Origin: Apis mellifera
Taxonomy: Eukaryota; Arthropoda; Insecta; Hymenoptera; Apidae
NCBI RefSeq assembly: GCF_003254395.2
Contig: NC_037638.1
Coordinates: forward strand, 25,187,352-25,251,351
Length of the DNA: 64,000 bases
Direction of reading: 5' to 3'
Shown: piece after piece, positions 1 through 10,660 of the stretch
Layout: every line of letters begins with the position of its first letter
How positions within the stretch are numbered: position 1 is the stretch's first letter
Program-made: the position numbers and the translations under genes
Notes under the pieces: generated by a model
Database searches by the model: none
Told to the model about the DNA's origin: nothing
Seen by the model: only the letters and a program-made list of their open reading frames with translations

Positions 1-355
1 TCCAACGTATCCTCCCGTATCAATTTCCAATTACTCCAAATTCGAGATCCGTTCAACCACGCTACTCGTAACACTCGCAATATCTTAACAAGTTGCAGAT
101 TTTATATAAACTTTCTTCCCCTATTAAATTTCTCTTTACCGCAATCTTTATCGTCGCGTTATCCGAATCCTATTAATTATTCACCGAGTCACGATATTAG
201 ATATTAATTTAAATACAAAATTATAGAAATAATTACTTGTATCTTTCAAACTAGCCACGCTTCGATCGTAAATCTCTCGAAACTGGTTCCCTTGCGCAAC
301 AACCGACACCAAGAATCAAAGACCGGTAGCCGGGTCGCCTCCCGTGTGTATTCTA
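1..355. other. Non-coding DNA within C15 intron 2
   Basis: A/T-rich sequence with no open frame of note and no repeat that I can recognise. By position it should belong to intron 2 of the minus-strand homeobox gene, whose last exon would lie to the left of the window. Confidence 0.5.
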
Positions 356-1288
356 TTGGCTTGGCAACTAAGTAATTGCGGATTTCAGTTGAAGTTGACG
401 ACGACCTGATCGAAGCAATAATCGATTCGAATCGTCACAATACAACTCGTGAGATTGCAGAGAAGCTTCGTGTATCGCGTACACGCATTGAAAACCGCTT
501 AAAACAACTTGGCTATGTTCGAAAACTCGATACATGAGTTCCTCACGAACTGAAAGAAAAGCGTTTAACGCAACGCGTTAACAGCTGCGATTTGCTAAAG
601 AAACGTAATGAAAATGATCCATTTTTAAAACGACCGATAACTGGCGATGAAAAATGGGTTGTTGACGACAATATCAAGCGGAAAAGATGGTGGAGCAAGC
701 CACGTGAACCAGCTCGAACAACATCAAAAGCTGGTATTCGTCGAAAGAAGGTTTTGTTATCAGTTTGGTGAAATTACGAAGGAATTGTCTATTTTGAACT
801 CTTACCACCCAACCGAACGATCAATTCTGTCGTCTACATCGAACGACTAACGAAATTAAACGATGCGGTTGAAGAAAAGCGGCCCGAATTGACAAATCGA
901 AAAAGTGTTGTATTCCATCGTGACGATGCAAGGCCACACACATCTTTGGTCACTCGGCAAAAATTATTGGAGCTTGGTTGGGATGTTTTGCCACATCCAC
1001 CATATAGTCCTGACCTTGCACCATCCGATTACTTTTTGTTTCGATCTTTACAAAACTCCTTGAATGGTAAAAATTTCAATAACGATGATGATATCAAATC
1101 GTACCTGATTCAGTTTTTTGCTAATAAAAACCACAAGTTTTATGAACGTGGGTGATGCTGCCTGAAAGATGGCAAAAGGTCATTGATCAAAATGGGCAAC
1201 ACGTTACAGAATAAAGTTATTTAGTTCCATGAAAAAATTGTCTTTGATTTTCTAAAAAAAATCCGCAATTACTTAGTTGCCAACCCAA
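356..1288 (+). mobile_element. Mariner element, family B copy 1 (5'-deleted, 933 bp)
   Basis: Both ends carry inverted repeats beginning TTGG(G/C)TTGGCAACTAAG and continuing to TAATTGCGG, flanked by TA target-site dinucleotides at 354-355 and 1289-1290. The ITR resembles that of the mariner element Hsmar1 (irritans/cecropia-type). The left ITR runs almost directly into codons for the middle of the transposase, so the 5' untranslated region and the N-terminal helix-turn-helix coding part are missing. A full element would be about 1.28 kb. The copy at 21,175-22,113 has the same deletion junction. The element is non-autonomous and lies in the presumed intron 2 of the homeobox gene, in the opposite orientation to that gene. 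Confidence 0.93.
382..1214 (+). pseudogene. Broken mariner transposase (family B copy 1)
   Basis: The frame can be read continuously from 382 to 1155. It covers the second helix-turn-helix, the linker (D-T-stop-V-P-H-E-L), the GDEKW block, the HRDDARPH block and the SPDLAPSDY block of a D,D34D mariner transposase. It is interrupted by two in-frame TGA codons, at 535-537 and 769-771, each replacing a Trp TGG kept in the other copy. Near 1152, a 4-base deletion relative to copy 2 shifts the frame just before the conserved L-P-E-R-W-Q end, and the original TAA is at 1212-1214. There is no ATG-initiated N-terminus. The protein cannot be made as an active enzyme. Confidence 0.9.
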
Positions 1289-4200
1289 TATTTATTTTTT
1301 TTTTTTTCAAAAATTCTGTCGAAGAAAGAAAAAAAGAACGAACGAAAATTCGTTTTGTCCTCGTAGATAGAAAGAAAAAAAATATATAGGATTGGAGGAT
1401 AAGATTCGATTTTGCTTTCGTTTTATCGTAAATTGAGAACGCGGCTACGCCGTTGCAGGGGGCGCGCCTACTGCAAGTAATTAACGCGGTTACCAATTAA
1501 TAATTGAGGGCGCCGTGCCGATTACATTTTCCAGCCTCGCCCCATTCGCCACAATCCCCTCGCGCGCATTACTCTTATCGTTATCCATTGCCCTATCGTC
1601 AACTATAACTTTCGTCCAACGCTCGCCGCCTCTTCTAAACTCGATTTCGAATGTGCGCGTATGCACATCATTTATCCGTATTTCAACCACCGTTTCTCAC
1701 TTTTATCTTCGGTAATTGGAGGAGGAATTTTAACTGATCCGAGAGAGAAAGAGAGAGAAGTGTTAAACGAAGCGTTGAGAGAAAATAATTCGACGGAAAA
1801 GGAAACTGTTATTCGAATTCGTAAATTTGCATATAATCACAAGTCGGTTTTTTAAAAGAGTTTAACCGCGATTTAAAATTATCCTTGATTTTATTCCTCA
1901 ATAAAACCTATCCTCTCACACAATTTTTTACAAAAGTTTCGATTTCATGTTTCAAAGAAGAGTGAGGAATCGAAAGAACGGACAAAAGAGAATTTTCATC
2001 CCCGAAAAAGGAAGAAAGGAAAAAAGAGAAAGGATTGATTTTGCGTGGCGGCGGTGCTCGTGTTACAGCCGTGATCCAACACGGGGAAACGATGAATGTT
2101 TAACGAGGTGAACGGCGGTAGATCGAAACGATCCGGAATCGCGGATTCGAGAGGGTTTGACACTTTAAAAGCGGCGGAGGCAAGGAGGCCGGAGAGGAAA
2201 GGAGTCTGTGACCGGACTGGTTCTCGCGCGAGACGACGAAGGGGTGCCACCGTCAACCGACAAAGGGGGGAGGTAGAGAGAGAGAGAGAAGAGTTGGCAG
2301 TCAAAGCAGGGGCGGACGAGGGTGCACGATGGGGTGGATAGACTGCATTATGTACGGGACAGGGCTAAGCTGTTAGGTATCTGAATTATTGAGACCAAGT
2401 TATCTCATCTCTGCCTACAGTCATCTCGTTACTTTAAACGCAGCTGCTCGCTGGACCGCGTCGCGGATGTACAGAGAACCGAGGGAAGGAAGCGGTATTT
2501 TTCTCTCTTCCTCCCTTCCATTATGTTACGTGTACTTTTCTCTCTCTCTCTCTTCCACGTTAAAGCGTTCCATATTCGTACATCCTTATTTCTCTTCTAT
2601 CGAGTTTTCAAACATCACTCGACGTATCGTTTTGTAACGAGAATAGAAGGTTTCCCTGGCTTTCGACCCGAATTTACAAGTCGAGAGATTGATTCGGATT
2701 GAAGCGGAGATGTTTCGTTCGTTTAATCGCATCAGGAAGAAAGTTTATTTTGTTTTCCAAATTTGGATACACGGGATAGGAAAAGGCGTTTCCTCCTTGA
2801 AATCCGATTTGATTGACGGTGGATCGTTTCGCGATGGATTATAAAGTTGGTGTGCATCTCCTTGAAACGGAGAAATTAAATTATTATTATTATTATATCC
2901 ATTGAACAATTTTTAATATCGTACGGTTTAATTTCGTTCTCAAATTTGTTTCCGATTTTCGAGTATATGTCGGATAATTTTCAATTACGATTCGTTTGAA
3001 TGGAAATTTAATTTGACAATGAGACATGTAGACACAAACGCGTCCACCTGTCACCGCGTTTTCCTTTTCTCAACGCATTGAGACGGATAACACGTGTCGT
3101 CGCCGTACAAATCGAATTTCACGCTCGAGCCGCACGGTGCACGACTGCGTAATAAAAACGCTCCTATCTTCTCTTCCCAGTAAACTTTGAAAAACGATCG
3201 CAAGATCGTTGAAAAGTAACGAGGGATCGAGATCGAATGGCCGACGAAACCAGGCCAAACTCGTTCTAAAATTTATTCAAACTCTCGTAAATAGGCAACA
3301 ACAACAACAATAATAATAATAATAATCGTTATAAGCGCAACGATGTATCTCGATAATTTTTTCCCTCCTCTTTTTAAACGAATCTATCACTCGTCCATCG
3401 ATCGTTGCACTCGTTCGATCATTTCAATTCTTGCACAATTCTTCTTCCCTTTTCTTTTTCTTAACTAGCTCGAATAGAGCTAAGAAGATACAATATTGCG
3501 TCCGTGCCGATCTTACCTTACGGCGAGAAAAGAAAATTACCATTGGCCGGTTTCCAAGTAAGAAGCGTAATTTTCATTTCTGCGCGCTTTTACGACAAAT
3601 GCAATATCGCAGTTTTAAACGGCAAGAAAGACAAGAGATCCCGATGCAACGGCATCGAACCCCCGTTTTTTTTTTTTTTTTTTCTGCGGCCAGTCCTGTT
3701 ATCGATCTCTTATTAGGTCGTTACACCAACCTCCTGGAAGGCGGTTCTCTTCCGCTTTTTATTCCACCGCGTTTTACATTCCACGTTTTTTTACCTATTT
3801 TGCCCCTTTATTGCCGCCGGTCGAACAATGGCCAGGAGTGGTAACGGCACGCTGCCTCTGCTAAACTTCGTCCACTGTTATCCATAAAAAAGGCGAATGA
3901 AACTCTCGCGAAGGAAATTTACAGCTCGATACTTTTCGATGATAAAGAATTTTATTGAGTTTGACGAAACTGAGATAGAGAGAGAGAGAGAAAGAAAATG
4001 CTATAAAGCGGAAGTATTTACTCTAATTATTCCGAAATTTTAGAGAAAATCTCTACGTTTATCGCATTCCGTACAAACATCATTTAAGTAGTTTAAGTTC
4101 TGTGATTGATCGACATTTTTTCTTGATAAAACCGAGATGGAAAGGAAAAAGTCGTTTGTTTTTTTTCTCTCGAAACAATCTTCCGTAAAATATTTATTAA

Positions 4201-4839
4201 AAATTACATTGTATTTATAAAAACAATTATATAATTCATATTTCTCGTTCCAGTTTCTTCCAATAAACTCTCGAGAGAAATATCGTCACGGAAAACCGAT
4301 CAAAATCCTGAAGAATCGTTCCAAGAATTTTAAACGACCTGGTCTACACACACGATGTAGAAAGAAAAAATGGCTAGTATTCTATCTCGTCGAACACGTC
4401 TGCGACCAAAGTGTACCAGATACCTACTAAAAAGCACGACTACGACCCTCGATCTTGGCCACTTGCTCCTCGAGGAGGGAAAAATACGAAGAGGAAAGTT
4501 TGTTGTTCGTCAAAGCATCCAAAGTTGGATCATCGCTTCCCGGAACGTTTTTAGAAATTGGTTGGAGAGGGAGGGAAAGGGAGGCAACTCGGGATAAATG
4601 CCTCTGGGCCCGTCTCGCCGCGTAGACGCCCCTGATATCGGGGGACGAACGCGCCACGAACGGGCCCCGTTTTATCTAAATGACGTGTTTTCGTCCTCCG
4701 TTATCTTGAAGAGACTCCAATACCGGGGACTTTCGATGCCTCCTCGCCGATACGGAGCACGTTGTTGTTGACCCGCTATTAACATTCCAACCGCGGTTTC
4801 CACCTCGCGTTTTCCCTTTCGACTCCTCTCTCTCTCTCC
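1289..4839. other. Non-coding DNA within C15 intron 2
   Basis: No gene recognised. The stretch holds short GA/CT tracts (for example about 2,276-2,290, 2,540-2,553 and 3,977-3,990), a CAA/TAA microsatellite at about 3,299-3,325, a 19-T run near 3,664-3,682, and mixed sequence rich in CpG. I looked on the minus strand for the missing third exon of the homeobox gene (expected to begin with Arg-Gln-Thr-Ala-Glu-Glu-Arg-like sequence) and did not find it. Confidence 0.5.
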
Positions 4840-7330
4840 TCGGATGAATCACTCGAGAAAATGGAAAGATCGCAGCATTTTTCCCTCTTAATTATTATTC
4901 TCTTGTAAAAGAAGAAAAGTTCCCATCCAGGAATAACACAGGAATCACTGTGTTTATCAGGAGATTGTTAAATATTGGAGATTTAACATAGGAGATAATA
5001 CAGGAGATTCAATGGATCACTCGAGAAAATGGAAAGATCGTAGCATTTTTTTTTCATTCCTCTTAATTATTATTCTGTCGAAAAAGAAGCAAAAGAAGAA
5101 GAAGAATCGTCCCCATTGACGAATGACATAAGAATTATAAGTGTTAGTTTATCGATACCAGGAGATTGTTAAATATTTCTTTTTGTATTTTCTTTCATGC
5201 GAGATTCGATAAATTACGAGAGAATTTCGACTCTTTTCCAGAGATTCGATGGATCATTCGAGAAAATGGAAAGATCGTAGCATTTTTTCCTCTTAATTAT
5301 TATTCTGTCGAAAAAGCAGAAGAAGAAGAAGAATCGTGCCCATCAATGATTGACACAGGAATCACTGTATTTATCAAGATACACACCAAGATTATTAAAT
5401 ATTCCTTTTTGTATTTTCTTTCACGCAAGATTCGATAAATTACGAGAGAATTTCGAATTTCTTTTCCAGAGATTCGATGGATCATTTCGAGAAAATGGAA
5501 AGATCGCAGCATTTTTTCCTCTTAATTATTATTCTCTTGTAAAAGAAGAAGAGTCCCCATCGAGGAATGACACAGAAATCACCGTGTTTATCAGGAGATT
5601 GTTAAATATTCCTTTTCGTATTTTCTTTCTCGCGAGATTCGATTAATTACGAGAGAATTTCCAAAGATTCGATCATTTCGAGAAAATGGAAAGCATAGCA
5701 TTTTTTCCTCTTAATTATTATTCTGTCGAAAAAGGAGAAGAATCGTCTCCATCGAGGAATAACACAGGAATCACCGTGTTTATCAAGAGATTGTTAAATA
5801 TTCCTTTTTGTATTTTCTTTCTCGCGAGATTCGATCAATTACGAATTTCGAATTTCTTTCCAGAGATTCGATGAATCACTCGAGAAAATGGAAAGATCGC
5901 AGCATTTTTCCCTCTTAATTATTATTCTCTTGTAAAAGAAGAAGAGTCCCCATCGAGGAATGACACAGGAATCACTGTTTATCAGGAGAGTTTATCATTG
6001 TGTTTATCAGGAGATTGTTAAATATTGGAGATTTAATATAGGAGATAATATAGGAGAAATACATATAGGAGATTCAATGGATCACTCGAGAAAATGGAAA
6101 GATCGTAGCATTTTTTTTTCATTCCTCTTATTATTATTCTGTCGAAAAAGAAGCAGAAGAAGAAGAAGAATCGTGCCCATCAATGAATGACACAGGAATC
6201 ACTGTGTTTATCGAGATACACACCAAGATTATTAAATATTCCTTTTTGTATTTTCTTTCACACGAGATTCGATAAATTACGAGAGAATTTCGAATTTCTT
6301 TTCCAGAGATTCGTTCAAGAAAATGGAAAGATCGTAGCATTTTTTCCTCTTAATTATTATTCTGTCGAAAAAGGAGAAGAAGAAGAAGAATCATCCCCAT
6401 CGACGAATGACATAAGAATTACTGTGTTTATCGATACCAGGAAATTGTTAAATATTCTTTTTCGTATTCTTTTTCACGCGAGATTCGATCAATTACGAGA
6501 GAATTTCGACTCTTTTTCGGAGATTCGATGAATCATTCGAGAAAATGGAAAGATCGTTCGGTAGAGCTTTAACGGTAATTTGAGATTTTTCTATCAATTA
6601 TTATTCTCTTTCGATTTTTCTCGAATGGAAGAGGAATCATCATCGACACTGAAATTATTAAATATTTCTTCTTCGCGAGATTCGATAAATTACAAGAGAA
6701 TTTTGATTCTTTTTCGGAGATTCGATGAATGGAAAGATCGTTCGGTAGAGCTTTAGCGATAATTCGAGGTTCTATCAATTATTATTCTCTTTCGATTTCT
6801 CTCGAATGGAAGAGGAATCATCATCGACACAGAAATTACTAATCAACATTGACATTATTAAATATTCCTTCTTCGCGAGATTCGATGAATTACGAGAGAA
6901 TTTCGAATTTCTTTTCCAGAGATTCGATGAATCATTCGAGAAAATGGAAAAATCGTTAGATAGAGTTTTAGCGGTAATTTGAGATTTTTCTATCAATTAT
7001 TATTCTCCTTCGATTTCTCTCGAATGGAAGAGGAATCATCATCGACACAGAAATTACGTTTATCGACACTGAAATTATTAAATATTTCTTCTTCGATAAA
7101 TTACAAGAAAATGGAAAGTTTTTCCTTTCGATTCTTCTGGAGATTCGATGAATCGTTCGAGAAAATGGAAAGATCGTGGTAGGAACTCGAGATTTTCCCG
7201 TTAATTATTATTCTCTCTCGAATGACACAGGAACGACAAGTTACAAGTTTATCAAGCCTATTAAATTCCTTCTTTCCTTTCGAACGGGAGATTCGATAAA
7301 ATACGAGGGAATGTAAAATTCGTCTCCATT
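4840..7330. repeat. Long-period tandem array, about 12 units of about 200-230 bp
   Basis: The phrase GAGAAAATGGAAAGATCG or a close variant recurs at about 4855, 5023, 5259, 5489, 5680, 5883, 6088, 6314, 6539, 6737 (partial), 6937 and 7158. Each unit also has TTAATTATTATTCT, a run of GAA/GAG triplets, 'AATGACACAGGAATCAC', 'GTTAAATATTCCTTTTTG' and 'GAGATTCGATAAATTACGAG'. Units differ by indels and point changes. Similar peptides appear in open frames on both strands only because the unit is repeated. The array ends about 50 bp from the donor site of homeobox exon 2. Confidence 0.92.
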
Positions 7331-7379
7331 ATTCCATAAAGGGAAAGGATTAACGATCGAAAATATCTGGAAAACTTAC

Positions 7380-7608
7380 CTCCACTTTGTTCGTCTGTTT
7401 TGAAACCACGTTTTCACTTGGGCGTCGGTCATCTTCAAGGTTTTAGCGAGCGCCGCCCGCTCGGCCGACGCCAGATACTTTTGTTTGTGAAAACGTTTCT
7501 CCAGTTCGGCGATCTGCAACCTGGTGAAGCTCGTCCTCGGCTTCTTTCTCTTCGGTGGCGTCCTGTTCTGATAAGGATGCCCGATCCTCCTTGGAAACGC
7601 TCCGGCTA
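7380..7608 (-). CDS. C15: C15/TLX homeobox gene, exon 2 (homeodomain exon)
   Basis: This internal exon encodes the diagnostic TLX-family stretch RRIGHPYQNRTPPKRKKPRT followed by the homeodomain. With the start at 33,346, the homeodomain begins at residue 269. Phe8 and Leu16 are at residues 276 and 284, and helix 3 reads VKTWFQNRRTKW with Thr47 at 315, Gln50 at 318 and Asn51 at 319. Thr47 is the hallmark of the TLX/HOX11/C15 class. The acceptor is CAG/TAG (exon from 7608, with a NAGNAG alternative at 7605). The donor is AG|GTAAGT (exon end 7380), which leaves the codon for homeodomain Arg57 split, phase 2. Homeodomain positions 58-60 and the C-terminus must come from an exon outside the window. 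The entry phase (two bases needed) matches the one base left by exon 1. The family acts in the nucleus as a DNA-binding factor; in Drosophila C15 patterns distal leg segments and dorsal cells. Confidence 0.95.
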
Positions 7609-7669
7609 CTGTCGACAAACAAGGAAAAAGAAACATAATACAACTCTGTAACAAAATTTAATTATATTA

Positions 7670-10180
7670 ACGTACAACAATTTCGCCAATATTCATCTTG
7701 CATATAAAATATTGCAAAAGTAACCACAATCGATCGCTTACGAATTTGAACCAAAAAAATTAATAACTCGACGATGGAAAAAAAAAGTAAAATTACAAAT
7801 TAATTTTACATCTTTCTCTGTGCTGCGAAATGATAATTCCAAGAAAAAAGAAATAGATAAAGAAGAAACGCAAACATTGACGGAAACACGACGGAGGCGC
7901 GTTTCGAAGCGAGCGGAGTTAAAATTCCAGGATAAAGTGGCGACGCCGAGTTTACGCCGCTCGAAGAATTACTTATACACGCGATAGCATACAACAACGC
8001 TCTCCCTTCCTTCTTCGAGAGAAAGAGAGAGAGAGAGGGGAACGATTATAGAATCGTAAAAAAGCGGGGCTTACGAGTTACACGGAACGATTTGCCGGCC
8101 GGGTGCAAATTGTAACGCCGATCCGCCGGCAGCAGGTGCGCTTCGCGATTCGATGGAAGGTTGGTATTAATAAAATTACCGTTAGCCCCGATAGGATCGC
8201 GCTTCCATTACCGACAACCAAACCTCCAACAACGGCGCACGAAATACGGGAAATCAAAACGAAGCTTTATCGTCCACTTACGCGAAACTAGCCGCGTAAA
8301 TCGAGGAAGAGGGGGGGGGGGAGGAGGGGGATTGAAACTCGCGCGCACGAGATTGCAGCCTTATCGACGTTCGTCCTTTCGCTAATTATTCCACGAGTTC
8401 GATACCTGGATCTGGAAATATCGAGGGACGATTTAACAAGAAAGGGCGGTGGTTCTGGCAAACTTTCGTGTCTTCGTACGACTCCGATTATCGGAATATA
8501 GGGAATTGGAACAACGAAAGTTTTGCCTATTCATGTTTCCCTTTCGTATCTCTTTATTCGAAGGCGTTTCGAATTCGATAATTGCGATAATTGCGAAATT
8601 CGTATCGCATCGAAGGAGATTTTTGAAGGAAAACGAGAGAGATAAATTGTTCGCCGCTTGAGATGATTAATGAAATTATTATCGTTACAAAGTGGTGCTC
8701 GATCGAGTTCGGATTCGATAATAATAATTTACAAGGAATGAGCGATTCGGAGTCGGTTCACCGAGCACCCGAATCGCTGGAACATGACAAAAACCCTTCT
8801 CCCCGTTTTCCCCGTTTCTCGGAAAATGAACGAACGAGTAAAATATAATTTCGAAACTGTTGCGATCATTGCCGCTATCTATCTCCGTAATGTCGTTTAT
8901 GACGCGTCGTACACGTGTCGTGCGTTCTGCGTTCTTTTTTTTTCTTTTTTCTCTCTCTCTCATAATTTAGTCTCGTTAGCGAAATATAATTCGGAACATC
9001 GTATATCGTTTTCCGTAATTCGTTCCCTTTGAAGCGTGACTATCGACATCATTAAGCATTTATCCGTCGTAGTAATAGCGCATGAATAACAGAAAGTGCA
9101 TTTAATGCGATATGCATACCGGTAGATTTAATGCTTGGTGAAACATGATACGGGGTATGTAATAATGAGAACGAAGAATGCGATAAATGCATTATACGCG
9201 AGATTCCAAGACGAATTCTCTTCTCTTTCCTTCTTTTTTCTCGTTTGTAAAATTGGAGATTATTACAATGTGGCTACAAAAATTATTACTCACGCACGGT
9301 TACGATATCGATAAGCGAAATAATAATTGTACGATAATTATTAAACCCGAGTATCATTTAGTTATTCGATCGAACGATCTTGGAATTTTATATAGCAATA
9401 TCGATAAAACTCGATCATCAAATTCACGCTCGACTCGATTCTTTCTTTATTTTTCCTTACATCGAGTGAAAAGTAAAATTTGTTCCACGAAATTGTACAC
9501 TTGTGACTATCAATTTATGCCTCAAGGCAAATCGAATTACATTTCTCTTTTTCTTCTTTTTTCGATATGCAAATCAACGACGCATTTCCATCAAATCTTC
9601 ATTTCCACGCGTAAATTAAACAGAAACGACTTCCAATTATTTCTCCTGGATAATTGCTGGATCCAATCGCGTCAAATCTCTCGCCTGTTTCATGAAAGAA
9701 AGAAAGAAAAGAGAAGGCTTTCCCCATCAATTCCCCCCTTATTTCACGTGTGATTAAAACGAGTAATTTCATCGATTCGATGAAAGAATCGCGTGCGTCT
9801 AAACGACGTTTATCGACGCTGGATCGTCGCGTTTTAACGTAACGCGCTGTTTCATTTCCCCGTGAAAAGGTGCAAAGGCTTACCAGATTATTAAACGCGG
9901 CGATAAACTGGCAAATGAACGGATGAGATATGGACGACCTTGCACGGGATGTTTGATTTGATTTGAAAAGTCAATCTCAATTCTCCCCTTATTATTTCTT
10001 CTCCAGATATTTCACTACTTTTTCGCTTCAAATTAACCGCATTTTCCCCTCCCCTTTTTCTCATTTTCCATCGAGGAAATTTAAAAAGTCACGTTGGAGA
10101 ATCCAAAGAATCTGCTCGTTCGTAGAATGAGCAGAAGAGAATTTATTTATTCGATCGATCTGTAATTTTAAAACGCCCTG
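7670..10180. other. Intronic non-coding DNA
   Basis: No gene recognised. It holds a GA tract at about 8,022-8,037, an 11-G run interrupted by one A near 8,311-8,330, a CT tract at about 8,949-8,959 and many TCGA words. One open frame of 188 codons (9,187-9,753, plus strand, ATG start) shows no recognisable domain, hydrophobic pattern or splice context, and I treat it as chance. Confidence 0.45.
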
Positions 10181-10400
10181 CGTGTAGCTGAGGAAGAGGG
10201 GGGAACTACTTTGGATGAGAGCGTGGCCCAGATGTCGCTGAAATATGGAAAAAGATTACGAGTGTACCGCGAAAACCACTCTTGACGACTGGTACGGGTC
10301 CCTGTCACGGATACGCAATAAAGATAGCGGCCCGATTAAAGGGGGCCCCGATATCCCCCTCCCCTTCCTCGAGATTAAGTTGTTCGTTTCACGTGCAATA
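10180..10400. promoter_or_regulatory. Candidate intronic regulatory island
   Basis: About 220 bp of mixed, non-repetitive, moderately GC-rich sequence between low-complexity stretches. It includes GAAAACCACTC (a Runx-type core on one strand), GGGGGCCCCGATATCCCCC and CACGTGC. It lies 0.26 kb before a mariner insertion. Function is inferred only from its contrast with the surroundings and its place in a large developmental-gene intron. Confidence 0.2.
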
Positions 10401-10660
10401 AAAACGAATTAATAATCGAAGACGAGAAATCGCGAGGAACGCATTTGCCTCTTTGTTCCGAATCTCGTGACGCGAGTGAATAAGATAAACTCTGGGGGGA
10501 GGTGAGCGAGTAAGCGAGATAATATTTCACGTGATTTCCAACCACTTTATTATTCCTTTCTTCGATTTCACAACGATTTCGAAACGAAGAATTGAACGCG
10601 GTCTTTCTTTTTTCCCGTTCGATCTGAAAAAGCGAATATATTTTTATGCATATATATATA

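Noticed and set aside
5166..6531. Recurring peptides (LLNIPFCIFF, FFPLNYYSVEK) in several frames
   Set aside because: They repeat because the underlying 200-230-bp units are tandem repeats; frames are broken differently in each unit and both strands are open.
1..7373. Missing third exon of the homeobox gene
   Set aside because: I looked for the expected end of the homeodomain and the Ala/Glu/Arg-rich sequence after it on the minus strand and saw none, so I place it outside the window.
9187..9753. 188-codon plus-strand open frame with ATG
   Set aside because: No recognisable domain, mixed Ser/Arg/Phe composition typical of A/T- and CpG-rich non-coding DNA, no splice or promoter context, and it lies inside a large intron antisense to the gene.
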